The notes: generated by a model from the sequence alone, not told the origin. DNA of 64,000 nt from Bacillus zhangzhouensis (GCF_000715205.1 NZ_JOTP01000016.1:1-64000), one strand, 5' to 3'. Shown: positions 44,439 to 54,500, numbered from the stretch's first letter. Translations and numbers: made by a program.

Positions 44439-46022
44439 TTATTCTTTTATTAAAAATTGAGAGAATCGTTTCATGATTTCTATCGCCCGTTCCCCTTCAC
44501 CAAATCTAAATTCTTCTAGTTTTAACAGGTAGAATGTATTATTTTGCACTGCGGGTAAATTACGCAGGACATCACTTTCCTTCATACGTTTGTCCATATG
44601 TCTGTACCATCCATTCCGAACAGCCACAATAAAAAACATATGATCTGCTGCATAATCTGCTAAACGCTCAAGCGGAATCACAACATGTTTATCAGGTTTC
44701 AGCACCTCCTCTTGAATGGCTTCAGGGGGCATCACCCCCAACGTTTTATATAGGTTGATTGCTCCTCTCGCATGAAAAGACCACATATACACCTTGTCAT
44801 GTCCCCTTATCTCATATAAAGCAACCGTTTCCTTTTTTTTCAAAAACGGCGTCAAGCGAGCTCTTTCTTTCTGCGCTTGCTTCTCATAACGCTCCACCCA
44901 TTGCTTAGCTTCTTCGCTCCTTCCGATGAGGCTACCTAAACAAAGTACCTCCTCTACAGGACTCAGGCGACTATATGGAAAAACAAGCACAGGAGCGATT
45001 TTCTCCATGCGTTTCATCCATTCTCTATTTGTATAGAAATAATCAGGCATTAAAATGAGGTCTAAGTTCATGTCCTTCAAAACGTCGTCAGGTGTATGCT
45101 CATGAATGACGAAGACATCACTGAGTTGACCTTGAAGCACATCTGAATAAAGAGCAATATCTTCTTCCATGCAAATTGGTTTCACTCCAAGCGCAAGCAA
45201 AGAGCCTACAAACTGAAAAGCAGCAATTCGTTTTGGTTGGCGACTCAGTCGATACTGACTAGGCGATCTGCCCGTTTTTTGACGAAATTTTCTGCTGAAA
45301 TAGAGGCTATCAGTATAGCCTACTCTTTGTGCAATCGCCTGAACCTGTTCATCGGTTTTGAACAATAGCTTTTTTGCTTCATCTATTCGAATTTGTGCAA
45401 TATAATCTGTGACACTCATTCCAACGCTTTTCTTAAAAAAAGTAGAGAAATAGCTTTCATTAAAGCCCATTTTATGTGCTAAGTCCTTACGGGTCAGTTC
45501 TTGTTGGTAATGCTCTGCAATGTATTGAAGAATCATTTGAATTGAATAATGATCCGCATCAGTTGTTTTTTCATTTTGTTGCTGGAATATTTGCAGTACT
45601 AGCTTTAGTAGCTTCACTTGGCTACTTTCTGAATAAGAGAGGTCACTTAAACGTTTAATATGATGAAATAATACCGGTGAGCCCATCACCACTTGCCCGT
45701 TATCAGGCAGGGTATCATAATTGATTTTATAAATTAATTCATCATCAGCATCATTTGTGAGCATGTAATGTTCAAATGAAACAGCAAAGACTGTGACTTG
45801 CTGATGAGATAAAGAACGGATGACAACGGGGATGTGAGATCGTATAAACAGGCTATCCCCACCGTCAAGCTCGTACTCCATTCCTTCTAGCTGAATGACA
45901 ACGGTACCATCAGCTGTTAAAACGCTTGGTGATTTTGTCTGCCATCTGTTCGTTTGTTTTGCTTTCAGACACATCTGAATTTTCTTTTTCACATGTAGCA
46001 TCGTTTCCATTTGTGCGTTCAT
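44439..46022 (-). CDS. AraC-type regulator fused to a siderophore-binding domain (Btr-like)
   Basis: The protein of about 527 residues has an N-terminal cupin-like part, an AraC double helix-turn-helix (LTRKDLAHKMGFNESYFSTF and VQAIAQRVGYTDSLYFSRKF, about 190-265) and a C-terminal periplasmic-binding-type domain (about 275-525). This is the layout of Btr of B. subtilis, a siderophore-responsive activator. The chosen ATG follows AAAGGAGG. It lies upstream of the binding lipoprotein and exporter genes, which it may activate. Confidence 0.88.
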   Translation of the reverse strand: MNAQMETMLHVKKKIQMCLKAKQTNRWQTKSPSVLTADGTVVIQLEGMEYELDGGDSLFIRSHIPVVIRSLSHQQVTVFAVSFEHYMLTNDADDELIYKINYDTLPDNGQVVMGSPVLFHHIKRLSDLSYSESSQVKLLKLVLQIFQQQNEKTTDADHYSIQMILQYIAEHYQQELTRKDLAHKMGFNESYFSTFFKKSVGMSVTDYIAQIRIDEAKKLLFKTDEQVQAIAQRVGYTDSLYFSRKFRQKTGRSPSQYRLSRQPKRIAAFQFVGSLLALGVKPICMEEDIALYSDVLQGQLSDVFVIHEHTPDDVLKDMNLDLILMPDYFYTNREWMKRMEKIAPVLVFPYSRLSPVEEVLCLGSLIGRSEEAKQWVERYEKQAQKERARLTPFLKKKETVALYEIRGHDKVYMWSFHARGAINLYKTLGVMPPEAIQEEVLKPDKHVVIPLERLADYAADHMFFIVAVRNGWYRHMDKRMKESDVLRNLPAVQNNTFYLLKLEEFRFGEGERAIEIMKRFSQFLIKE

Positions 46023-46043
46023 CCTCAGATACCTCCTTTCAGC

Positions 46044-46076
46044 CATAAAAAAGGTGATGCCGTTGCGGCACCACCC
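46044..46076 (-). terminator. Terminator after the ferredoxin-NADP reductase-like gene
   Basis: On the minus strand GGTGGTGCCG pairs with CGGCATCACC and is followed by TTTTTT. It lies between the reductase gene and the regulator's ribosome site, so the regulator probably needs read-through or its own promoter. Confidence 0.85.
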
Positions 46077-46093
46077 TTCTTGTTTTGTTTTTT

Positions 46094-47137
46094 TTAGCGA
46101 TCTGCACCGGCTGCCAGCAATTCTTTGTTTTTTTCCTTAAAACGTTCATTATGAGAAGATACATACGCCACTTTCTCCGCATCTGGTTCGATATATAATT
46201 TCGCACTATTTAGTGCGTTCACACCATCTACAAACGTTCCTGCAATCAAGCGGACCTTGCTTTTATGTGTACATAAATCACCTACTGCATACACACCTGG
46301 TAAATTGGTCTCCATCTGCTCATTCACTTCAATGAGTCCCCATTCACCTTGCTTTAATCCCCATTCTGCAAGAACACTTAAATCGCCTTTCATGCCGTGG
46401 TTGACAATGACTGCGTCTGTTTCAATACGTTCTTTTTCACCTGTTTCTAAATGCTGAACAGTGACAGCTTCGATTTCTTTTCCGTTTCCATGTAGGTCCG
46501 TTAATTCATGTGGGGTTAAAATACGTGCACTTGATGCTTTCATATTCGCCACGTTTTTTTCATGTCCACCAAACATATCTCTGCGGTGTATAACAGTGAC
46601 ACTTTTCGCAATTGGCACAAGGGCATTTGCCCAATCCACCGCAGAATCGCCGCCCCCAGAGATAACGACTCTTTTTCCAGCGAAGGTTTTGAGCTCCTGA
46701 ACCGTATAATAAAGGTTTGTTACTTCGTAGCGATCTGCATTTTCAACCTCCAGCTTTCTTTGAACTGGAATACCATGCCCCATTGCCAAAATCAAGGTTT
46801 TGGTTAAATGACGATCACCATTTTCGGACGTAATCAATATATTTCCATCTTCTAAGCGATGAAAGTCTGTTATTTTTTGATTTAATGCAATGACAGGTTC
46901 AAATGTTTTGGCTTGCTGTTCAAGCTGTTTAATTAATTGCTCTCCTCTTGTCGGCACTAATCCGCCTACATCCCAAATGACTTTTTCTGGGTAAAGGAGC
47001 ACTTTTCCTCCAAGGGTTTCATTGTATTCAAGGACCTTCGTTTTTAAATCACGCATTCCGCTATAAAAGGCGGTATACATGCCAGCAGGCCCACCACCGA
47101 TAATTGTCACGTCAAACAATTCAAGTTGCTCTGTCAT
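46094..47137 (-). CDS. Ferredoxin/flavodoxin-NADP reductase-like flavoprotein (YcgT/YumC type)
   Basis: The protein of about 347 residues has an FAD motif [18 protein letters not shown], an NADP motif [13 protein letters not shown] and VYAVGDLC, but no CXXC disulfide centre. This is the thioredoxin-reductase-like ferredoxin-NADP reductase type. B. subtilis has two, YumC and the Fur-controlled YcgT; the Fur box here favours the latter. The chosen ATG (MTEQLELF) follows AGGAGGG; a longer frame would run over the Fur box. Confidence 0.87.
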   Translation of the reverse strand: MTEQLELFDVTIIGGGPAGMYTAFYSGMRDLKTKVLEYNETLGGKVLLYPEKVIWDVGGLVPTRGEQLIKQLEQQAKTFEPVIALNQKITDFHRLEDGNILITSENGDRHLTKTLILAMGHGIPVQRKLEVENADRYEVTNLYYTVQELKTFAGKRVVISGGGDSAVDWANALVPIAKSVTVIHRRDMFGGHEKNVANMKASSARILTPHELTDLHGNGKEIEAVTVQHLETGEKERIETDAVIVNHGMKGDLSVLAEWGLKQGEWGLIEVNEQMETNLPGVYAVGDLCTHKSKVRLIAGTFVDGVNALNSAKLYIEPDAEKVAYVSSHNERFKEKNKELLAAGADR

Positions 47138-47183
47138 TCGTGTCCCTCCTGTTTTGTAGCTATCTATGCCAAATAAGTGATAT

Positions 47184-47198
47184 TGATTCTCATTATCA
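47184..47198. promoter_or_regulatory. Fur box before the reductase gene
   Basis: TGATTCTCATTATCA matches the Fur consensus at 13 of 15 positions and lies 47 bp before the start codon. Confidence 0.8.
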
Positions 47199-47254
47199 TA
47201 CATATTCATTGTAGTCTACAGGAGTAAGTGGTGGCAATAACTTTCTACAAAATA

Positions 47255-47280
47255 AAAAGACGAGTCCTAAAACTCGTCCT
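47255..47280 (-). terminator. Terminator of the acetylesterase gene
   Basis: GACGAGT and ACTCGTC pair, followed by TTTTTATTTT on the minus strand. Confidence 0.82.
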
Positions 47281-47289
47281 AAACGTAGC

Positions 47290-47919
47290 TTAAACAAATG
47301 ACAATCCAAGATCTTTTAGTTCAAGTGAAACGAGTCTTGCGATGGCATCTGCACCTGTTTTTGTAAAATGTGTACGATCATCAATACCAGTTGAAAGCAT
47401 AAAATATGATGCTGTCTTTTCATGACCTGATGCCTGATAAAAGTCAAGACTTGCTTTCATTAAATCAACGATCAGCACTTGTTCTTCATCAGCCAGCTCC
47501 TTCATCGCCTCACAATATGCAGGAAAATCATTGACATATACCCCATTCTCTTCATGAAAGCGGCCGACAGGTGTCAGGAGTAAAGGGTTTGCCCCTTTTT
47601 CTCTAGCCCCTTGAATGTATTGTGATAAGTAGGCCTTATACGTAGTAAAAGGGTCAGTATGTCGCTCCGGTTTTTTGGTGGATGCATCGTTATGCCCCAT
47701 TTGGATAAAAAGCCAGTCGCCTGGTTGAATCTTGGCTAATATGTCGTCGAGCCGCCCTTCTTCAATAAACGTCTTTGAGCTTCTGCCTCCAATTGCCTTA
47801 TTGATCACCGACACATCATTTGCAGTATAGAGGTGGAGAAATTCCCCCCAACCTCCTTGAACAGGACGATCTGGGTAAGAACAAACGGTCGAGTCACCAG
47901 CTAAATAGATGGTTGTCAT
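47290..47919 (-). CDS. SGNH-hydrolase, rhamnogalacturonan acetylesterase type
   Basis: The 209-residue protein has the SGNH blocks: GDSTVC with the nucleophile serine near the N-terminus, block II glycine in NKAIGGRSSKTF, GHNDAS, and the catalytic Asp-His in DDRTHFTKTG. This matches bacterial rhamnogalacturonan acetylesterases (RhgT/YxiM types), which remove acetyl groups from pectin. No signal peptide is present, suggesting action on imported oligosaccharides. Confidence 0.82.
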   Translation of the reverse strand: MTTIYLAGDSTVCSYPDRPVQGGWGEFLHLYTANDVSVINKAIGGRSSKTFIEEGRLDDILAKIQPGDWLFIQMGHNDASTKKPERHTDPFTTYKAYLSQYIQGAREKGANPLLLTPVGRFHEENGVYVNDFPAYCEAMKELADEEQVLIVDLMKASLDFYQASGHEKTASYFMLSTGIDDRTHFTKTGADAIARLVSLELKDLGLSFV

Positions 47920-48066
47920 GAGTACTGCCCCCTTTTAATATAGGATCCATTTTCATTCATTCGTCGATAGAAAAGGTGAGCTGATCTTTTTAGTATTGCT
48001 TACAAATAATTCGCTTTTCATTCTTTAAAACCCTGCATAGAGAGACATTAAGGAATCATTTTTCCT

Positions 48067-48531
48067 TCAATCATGTGCTGTTAGTTCTGTGCCTGATTCT
48101 GTTGCTTCTTTTATTGCTTTTAACATATATCCAATTCCTTTATATGGTGCGAGTGGGTAATTCGCATGCTGATGGTCTAGCAGAAGTGGATCAATGACTT
48201 TTCTAAATTTTTTCCCGCCAAGCACCACCAACTCATCAAAGGCTGTTAGCTGTTTTTCATAAAATTGCCGTCGGAGCTGTTCTTCTGTAATGAGCTCTAT
48301 ATGATTTGTACCGAACGTCACATCATAATTTGCAGGAATAATGTCGTCTTTATGTAAGAATCCGTACTTTCCTGATAGAATCACCCAATCATCAAAAAAC
48401 GTTTGTGCATAGGTTTTTGTTCGTTGATGTAGTGGGCTTAAATACACAAGATGTGCTGGCTGGCTACCGGCCTCTTTTGACACATCCCATATTTTCTTTG
48501 CTCCACACGGAATGATACAAATTCGTTTCAC
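48067..48531 (-). CDS. DUF6884-type protein
   Basis: The protein of about 154 residues begins KRICIIPCGAKKIWD and contains DWVILSGKYGFLHKDDIIPA, the pattern of DUF6884 proteins, which resemble queuine/archaeosine-type nucleotide-handling folds. The role is unknown. It starts at a GTG that overlaps the stop codon of the vanZ gene (GTGA), so the two are translationally coupled. Confidence 0.7.
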   Translation of the reverse strand: MKRICIIPCGAKKIWDVSKEAGSQPAHLVYLSPLHQRTKTYAQTFFDDWVILSGKYGFLHKDDIIPANYDVTFGTNHIELITEEQLRRQFYEKQLTAFDELVVLGGKKFRKVIDPLLLDHQHANYPLAPYKGIGYMLKAIKEATESGTELTAHD

Positions 48532-49076
48532 CTTAACACCCCCTTTTTGCTTCGATATAAGATGTAGACCATGCAACCAATCGCTGTACCAAGCGTGTTT
48601 AAGATCAAATCATCAACATCACTACTTCTTGTAATGATGCCATATGTAGAAAACAACCATTGCAACATTTCAATACTTGTTGATAAAAGAAAACCTGTCA
48701 AGATCGCTTTCTGCCATGTCATTTTTTTAAAACCGCAAAAAAGCAAAAAGCCAATCGGTACAAATAGCAAAATGTTCCCTATGATATTTAAGTAAACGAG
48801 TGCAGGGTAACCATGATGCAGTGCATGAAAATTTTGATAGATCGAATGAAGTGGAATGAAATTGACACTCACTTGATCTTTTGCTGCGGAAAATTGATTG
48901 GGTAATACCGTTAAATATAGCAATGTGCTCGTATAAAAAAACAGAAATGCAAGGGCAGTTTCTGTGAACAAATACATGGATTGATTGCGCTTCTTTGTAT
49001 ACCTGAATCGCATGTAAACAAACAATATAACAAGTAGCAATAAGGAGCCGATTGGAAGTGATGATAATAATTTCAT
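48528..49076 (-). CDS. VanZ-family membrane protein
   Basis: The protein of about 182 residues has four or five membrane helices and the VanZ pattern VNFIPLHS, NIIGNILLFVPIGFLL, STSIEMLQWLF and SSDVDDLILNTLGTAIG. VanZ proteins are linked with glycopeptide tolerance or envelope functions in some species. The chosen ATG follows AAAGGAG. Confidence 0.85.
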   Translation of the reverse strand: MKLLSSLPIGSLLLLVILFVYMRFRYTKKRNQSMYLFTETALAFLFFYTSTLLYLTVLPNQFSAAKDQVSVNFIPLHSIYQNFHALHHGYPALVYLNIIGNILLFVPIGFLLFCGFKKMTWQKAILTGFLLSTSIEMLQWLFSTYGIITRSSDVDDLILNTLGTAIGCMVYILYRSKKGVLR

Positions 49077-49212
49077 AGATGTGTAGCTCCTTTCTATTTG
49101 TTTATTAGATTGCTTGGACATATTACAGCCTATTCATACAGTCCATCATCTATTCATAGGTTATCCCTGATTGTACTACAGTCTATATGAGGTTAGCACT
49201 TCAAAAGGGCTA

Positions 49213-49257
49213 TTGACAAATCGTCAGTTTCCCGCTAAACTGACTGACATTCAGTCA
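49213..49257. promoter_or_regulatory. tetR promoter with overlapping operators
   Basis: A promoter (TTGACA 49213-49218, 17 bases, TAAACT 49236-49241) reads towards tetR. Its -35 is part of TGACAAATCGTCAGTTT, which recurs with one difference before the efflux genes at 49896. A second palindrome, TGACTGA-CAT-TCAGTCA (49241-49257), covers the start of transcription. Confidence 0.7.
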
Positions 49258-49275
49258 TTTAAGGTCGGTGATGAT

Positions 49276-49854
49276 ATGTCAAAACGAGAAAAGATTATGC
49301 TTGCTGCCATTGACGCGTTTAAAGAAAAAGGAATTGAAAAGACAACCATTTCGGATATTGTGAAAGCAGCAGGGGTAGCGCAAGGAACGTATTATTTATA
49401 TTTTCCTTCAAAGCTGTCTGTCATGCCTGCTATCGCAGAGCATCTGATCTCGGAGATGGTGCCTGCAATTGAAAAGGAATTAACTCAGCATGCAGATGTC
49501 CTCGATCAAGCAGATGCGCTTGTTGAATTCATATTCTCTTTTACAAGAAAATACCATGATGTCCTTGCCCTGACCTATTCAGGTTTAGCTGCCACCGAGC
49601 ATTTAAAGGAATGGGAAGATATTTATGAGCCGATTTACAAATGGATCGCCACTTTTCTAGAAAAAGCAAAGCAGGACAAAAGAGTCCGCGCGAACTTGAA
49701 TTGTCATTACGCGGCGAAATTCATTATCGGTTTACTTGAATCGTCAGCTGAGCAAATGTATTTATTTACAGAAACAGATACAGAAGAGGTCCTTATTCAA
49801 AAACGAGAGGTCAAGCAATTTCTCGTTTACGCACTTGGCATAGAGACACCTTAA
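49276..49854 (+). CDS. TetR-family repressor of an SMR efflux pair (YvdT-like)
   Basis: The protein of about 192 residues has the TetR helix-turn-helix (IEKTTISDIVKAAGVAQGTY, YLYFPSK, about 20-46) and a helical ligand-binding C-terminus. Codons upstream of the chosen ATG run over the promoter, so they are not coding. A TetR gene followed by two SMR genes matches the yvdT-yvdS-yvdR arrangement of B. subtilis. Confidence 0.85.
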   Translation: MSKREKIMLAAIDAFKEKGIEKTTISDIVKAAGVAQGTYYLYFPSKLSVMPAIAEHLISEMVPAIEKELTQHADVLDQADALVEFIFSFTRKYHDVLALTYSGLAATEHLKEWEDIYEPIYKWIATFLEKAKQDKRVRANLNCHYAAKFIIGLLESSAEQMYLFTETDTEEVLIQKREVKQFLVYALGIETP

Positions 49855-49886
49855 AAAGTACAGCACATGCTGTACGTTCTTTTTTG
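49854..49886 (+). terminator. Terminator of tetR
   Basis: GTACAGCA pairs with TGCTGTAC, flanked by AAAA and a T run, between tetR and the efflux genes. Confidence 0.8.
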
Positions 49887-49895
49887 GTCTCGAAA

Positions 49896-49908
49896 TGACG
49901 AATCGTCA
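49896..49908. promoter_or_regulatory. TetR operator before the SMR genes
   Basis: TGACGAATCGTCA is a perfect 6-1-6 palindrome. With the next four bases it shares 16 of 17 positions with a site over the tetR -35 box. Confidence 0.7.
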
Positions 49909-49925
49909 GTTTTAGGAGGAATAAC

Positions 49926-50270
49926 ATGAGGAAAAGCTGGATGTATGTCGCACTCACTTGTTTATTCGAGTTACTTTGGGTGTTTGGTTTAAATAAAGCA
50001 GATGCTGTGTGGGAGTGGGCGATCATTATCTGCCTCATCCCGATTGATTTTTATTTTTTAATGAAAGCTTGTGAGAAGCTGCCGACAGGAACGGTATACG
50101 CCGTATTTGCCGGAGTTGGAACAATCGGTACGTCTATGATGGATTATGCGCTGTTCGGCGGTTCGTTTTCATTCAAAAAGCTCTTATTTATGGGGATATT
50201 GGTCCTCGGCATTATTGGATTAAAAGTGTCTGATGGAGATGCACATGAGCAGAAAGGAGAAGCGGTATAA
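49926..50270 (+). CDS. Small multidrug resistance (SMR) subunit 1
   Basis: The 114-residue protein has four membrane helices and the conserved membrane glutamate in helix 1 (CLFELLWVFGL). SMR pairs of this kind work as heterodimers exporting cationic compounds. A TAGGAGG site lies before the ATG. It is adjacent to the second subunit. Confidence 0.88.
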   Translation: MRKSWMYVALTCLFELLWVFGLNKADAVWEWAIIICLIPIDFYFLMKACEKLPTGTVYAVFAGVGTIGTSMMDYALFGGSFSFKKLLFMGILVLGIIGLKVSDGDAHEQKGEAV

Positions 50271-50271
50271 T

Positions 50272-50586
50272 ATGGGCTGGTTTTTTGTGTTGTTAGCCTC
50301 TGTCTGCGAAATCGGCGGAACCATTGGCTTGAGTATGTTTAGTAAGAAAAAGCAAATCACTACAGGCCTACTATTTGTCGGCGGTTTTGCCTTATCCTTT
50401 TTGTTTTTATACGCTTCGTTCTCTTCCGTTCAAGTATCCGTCGCTTATACGGTCTGGATTGGACTTGGAACTGCGGGCTCTGTCTTGTTCAATATGATTC
50501 TCTTTAAAGAACCGAAAAACATGATTCGGATGCTCAGCCTGCTACTGATTGTCATTGGTGTGGTTGGACTGAAGTTATTTGCGTGA
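50272..50586 (+). CDS. Small multidrug resistance (SMR) subunit 2
   Basis: The protein of about 104 residues has four membrane helices and the essential glutamate in VCEIGGTIGL. It starts directly after the subunit 1 stop codon, giving translational coupling and equal amounts. An ATG 13 codons upstream, inside subunit 1, would add a charged tail and is less likely. Confidence 0.85.
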   Translation: MGWFFVLLASVCEIGGTIGLSMFSKKKQITTGLLFVGGFALSFLFLYASFSSVQVSVAYTVWIGLGTAGSVLFNMILFKEPKNMIRMLSLLLIVIGVVGLKLFA

Positions 50587-50598
50587 TTCAATCATGAC

Positions 50599-50634
50599 AA
50601 AAAAGGAAGGGAGTAAAAAACCCCTTCCTTTTTT
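50599..50634. terminator. Bidirectional terminator after the SMR genes
   Basis: The stem AAAAAAGGAAGGG / CCCTTCCTTTTTT lies between the SMR operon and the facing small gene. Confidence 0.88.
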
Positions 50635-50642
50635 AAATTCGT

Positions 50643-50978
50643 TTAATGTGCGCAGTTCTGCTCAAGCAAGAGATCCATTGCGTAAAACGACTCGCCTTTC
50701 TCATCCAATAAAAAGTACACAATCAAAGGGTCTCCAAAAGATGCTGTCTGTTGAGTGAACAAAACACAGGTAAATTTCTCGACACCAATCGGAAGCTTTC
50801 TTTTTAATAAAGGATGAAGAATGGGTGAAGCCCGAATGGTATCCACATCAACATCCCAATGTTCGTCTTTTAAGGTGGGATAATGCTCCGATAACAATTG
50901 GTGCAACATGTCTATCGTCAACGTCTTCTTTACTTCTTTTCCACCGTACTCAGCATCTATTATTTTGTTCTTATGCAT
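50643..50978 (-). CDS. Sortase-linked small protein, paralogue of the 60045-60341 product
   Basis: The product of about 111 residues has no signal or membrane segment. Its core SPILHPLLKRKLP, then VEKFTCVLFTQQT and a strand-rich LLDEKGESFYAMDL tail, is shared with the 60045-60341 protein on the far side of the adhesin and regulator genes. I do not recognise the family. Its start lies within the last codons of the sortase gene (overlap about 8 bp), so it is co-translated with the sortase. This suggests an accessory or regulatory role; no function is known. Confidence 0.7.
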   Translation of the reverse strand: MHKNKIIDAEYGGKEVKKTLTIDMLHQLLSEHYPTLKDEHWDVDVDTIRASPILHPLLKRKLPIGVEKFTCVLFTQQTASFGDPLIVYFLLDEKGESFYAMDLLLEQNCAH

Positions 50979-51576
50979 CCGAAATACGCTCACCCTTTTG
51001 ATCATTTGTACGTATACCTTTTAAGACAAAGCGTTTCTTGCCATCGAGTGTGCAAGTGATCAATGTCAGTTCATTTTTTTCACGATCTTTTAATACATCA
51101 ACATCCGTCGGCTCAATCGTAGCAGAGCTGACAATTTGATATTCGTATGTTTCCCCTTGATGATGTAAGATGACTTTTTCTCCTTTAGGCACCTCTGGCA
51201 GCTGTCTAAAAAGCCGATCACCTCTATAGCCTCTATGGCCTGCAATTGTAAAGTTCCCTTCACCTGGTAATTGGTGAGGCTTGATTTGAGTCAGTGCAAT
51301 GCCTAAATTTTCTTCTGATGTGACAGGAAGCACTTTTTCGTTTAAATCAATTGACGGGATCTCTAGTTCCATGACATCACGCAGGTCTTCCTCTGACACA
51401 GTTAAATGTGGAATGGAAGAAAGGTTGTCACTGTCATTCTCTTTAATCATCTTTAATGCCCGTTCCATTGCCGCAGCCTCTTGAGTTGTTCGCCATTCAT
51501 ATATAAGAGGTACGGAGATGAGCATCAGACCAATGAACACCAAAAAGCAGCCTAGTAAGGTTCTTGTTTTCGTCAA
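50971..51576 (-). CDS. Class D-like sortase
   Basis: Sortases join surface proteins to peptidoglycan. The 201-residue enzyme has an N-terminal membrane helix (about 7-27) and the catalytic triad H114 (in AGHRGYRG), C175 (in TLITC) and R182. Length and motif spacing fit class D. It lies 18 bases downstream of the LPKTG adhesin gene, its obvious substrate. The final codons overlap the next small gene. Confidence 0.9.
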   Translation of the reverse strand: MTKTRTLLGCFLVFIGLMLISVPLIYEWRTTQEAAAMERALKMIKENDSDNLSSIPHLTVSEEDLRDVMELEIPSIDLNEKVLPVTSEENLGIALTQIKPHQLPGEGNFTIAGHRGYRGDRLFRQLPEVPKGEKVILHHQGETYEYQIVSSATIEPTDVDVLKDREKNELTLITCTLDGKKRFVLKGIRTNDQKGERISDA

Positions 51577-51594
51577 TAGACTCGTTCCTTCCTT

Positions 51595-54500
51595 TTACTG
51601 AGTGGCTCTTCTTCTGACAACAAGTAGAACAGTGCCTGAAGCGACTAATAAAATACCTGCATACATCAAATAGCGCAGCCATTCTTCCCCAGTCTTTGGA
51701 AGCTCATCGTTTGTATGATGAGGCGGGTTTTGATCACCTTTATGAGAGCTTGGAGGATTGGAATGATCCTGTTCATTCTTCACTGGTGAATTTTTCACAA
51801 TCATTGTCTTGATCTCCACTTGGCCCATTTCAATTGTAAACTCGATTGGCTTCTTTAAAGGAACGTAACCATTTGGTGCTCTCGTCTCTGTGAGTATATA
51901 ATCACCAGGTTTAAGCCCTTTTACTATGGTTTCTCCGTCTTTTCCGGTTGTCACAGATTGTATGGTTTTTCCTGCTTTTTCACGAATGTCAAAGGCTGCT
52001 CCTTTTAAGGTTCTATCTGTTTGCTGGTCTACCTTTATGATACGCAGACTTCCTAAGATCAATTGATTCTTCGCTGTTAATTGAAGTGGCTGCTGCTGAT
52101 TTTTCTCAATGGTAAATAGGATCGGTTTGTCATCTAATTGATAGCCATGCGGCGCTTTCGTTTCAATGAATTGATAATCCCCTGGTTTTAGGTCATTGAT
52201 GTTGATTTTACCCGCTTGATCAGTTACAAGTGATTTCTGCAACGTTTTTCCTTCTCCATTAAGAAGAGAAAACTCTGCATTTTCTAGCTTATGTCCTTTA
52301 TCATCGACTTTGGTCAGTTCTACTGCTCCCGGTGTAAGCTGATTGATCATTTCTACTTTTGCCGGTTTGTCTTGACCTAGATGAATTGTAAATGGGATAG
52401 GTGTCTGATCCAATTCATAGCCAGCAATGCTTGCTGTTTCGACAAAGCGATAGGTTCCTGGCTTCAGTTGATCAACAGTCAATTGACCGTTTTGGTCTGT
52501 TTTCAATCCTTTCTTGATTCGCTTATCATGCTCATCGATTAGATCGAAGGTCACTCCAGTGAGTAACTGACCATCCTCTCCTTTTTTCTGAAGCTTCACA
52601 GCGCTTGTCATCAGGATATTTTCTTTTGTGACTTTGACCATTTTACTCGGGTTGAAATCGATCTTAAAGTCTACTGGCTCTGAATCCAGTTCATGTCCGA
52701 ATGGTGCCTTCGTTTCAACCAATTGGTAGGCACCTGGTCTTAAATCGTTCACAGTGATGATGCCTTTCTCGTTGGTTTTCAACCCCGACATTAATTCTTT
52801 ACCATTGTCATTTAAGAGTGTAAATTCTGCGCCTTTGAGCCTTTCTTTTTCTTCCCCTATTTTTGTCAGTTCAACTGAACCTTTCTTCAGCTGATTGATT
52901 GCCTCAACATGAATCAGCTCTTTTTGGCCTAGTTTCACCTCAAATACAAGTGGTGTTTCGCTCAATTCATAGCCTTCAATACTCTTTCTTTCAACAAATT
53001 GGTAGGTTCCTGGTTTTAGACCTGAGAACACGATCTTTCCATCTTGATTGGTAGCGATCCCTTCTCCTCCTGCCACTATTTTTCCGTTGGCATCAGATAG
53101 ATCAAAGACAACACCTTCTAATGATTTCCCATCTTCCCCTTTTTTGTGTAACAAGACCCCGCCTGTTGTTCGGCTATTTTCTTTTGTGACGCTTACCATC
53201 TTCTGAGGATTAAATGGAATAGCAAAGGTGACAGGTGTTTCATCAAGTTCATGACCAAATGGAGCTTTCGTTTCAACAAACTGATAGGTTCCTGGTTTAA
53301 GATCGTTGATTGTGATCTTCCCATCCCGATCTGTGACGAGACCAGCTTCAATCTCTTTTCCATTTGCATCTAAGAGCTTAAATTCTGCTCCTTCAAGCAC
53401 ATCATTCTTTTCGCCGAGCTTCGTGAGCTGGACAGCTCCCGTTTTTAAATCATTGATTACTTTCATCTCTGTCGGGGTTTTTTGTGCAACTTCGATGGTA
53501 AAAGGATAAGGTGTACTCTTCTTTTGATAGCCCTCGACACTCTCTGTCTCCACTAGCTGATATTTACCTGGTTTGAGGTTGTTGATGAATAGCTTTCCAT
53601 CCTGATCTGTTTTCAATTCTTTACGAACGACTTCGCCATTCTGATCAATCACTTCAAAACGAACACCTTGAAGCTTCTTGCCATCTTCCCCTTCTTTCAT
53701 CACTTCTAATGCACTTGTTTGATAAAGATTCTTTTTCGAAATGATGACCGGCTCTTTTGGATCAAGCGGAACTTCAAATTTGAGCGGCGTATCATCTAAC
53801 TCATAACCTTCAGGTGCTTTTGTTTCGATCAACTGATACGCACCTGGTCTTAGTTCGTTCATTGTGATCTTGCCGTCTTTTCCTGTCACAAGCGTTCCAT
53901 CCAATTCATGCCCATCTTTATCTAAAAGCTTGAATTGTGCGCCTGCTAGTCTTTCCCCGCCTTCACCCATTTTGCTCAGTTCTACAGAGCCTTTGACAAT
54001 GTCATTCACTGCGGTTACTGTGGTTGTTTCTGTTTGATTCTCTTTGATTGTGAACGGCCATTTCTGAGTATTTAGTTGATAGCCTTTCGGTGCTTTTGTC
54101 TCAACAAAATAATAGGAGCCTGGCTCAAGGTCTTTGAAAAGGATTTCTCCATTTTCATCTGTTTTCAAATTGGTTTGAATTGTATCTCCAGCTTCATTCT
54201 TGAGTTCAAATTCCGCATTCTCTAATGCCGCACCTGTATCTTTGTCTTTTTTCGTCAATTTGACATGCTGCTTAATTTCTTGGTTCTGCACGGTCATGAC
54301 GTTTCCTGTTTTCGCTTGATCTCCTGATTCGTAAGGCTGATCAATTGATACATGGATCGGTTCATTGCTCTTGATATAACCATCAGGTGCTTTCACTTCT
54401 GTTACTGTATAGTCACCATACAATAGACGATCAAATATGAGAGATCCTTCTTCATCTGTCGTCTTTGTTCCAATGACGATTCCACTCGCAGTATCTAACA

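Noticed and set aside
49858-49925. A guanidine (ykkC-type) riboswitch before the SMR genes
   Set aside because: The short interval holds only a terminator and a TetR-type palindrome; there is no room for the riboswitch fold.
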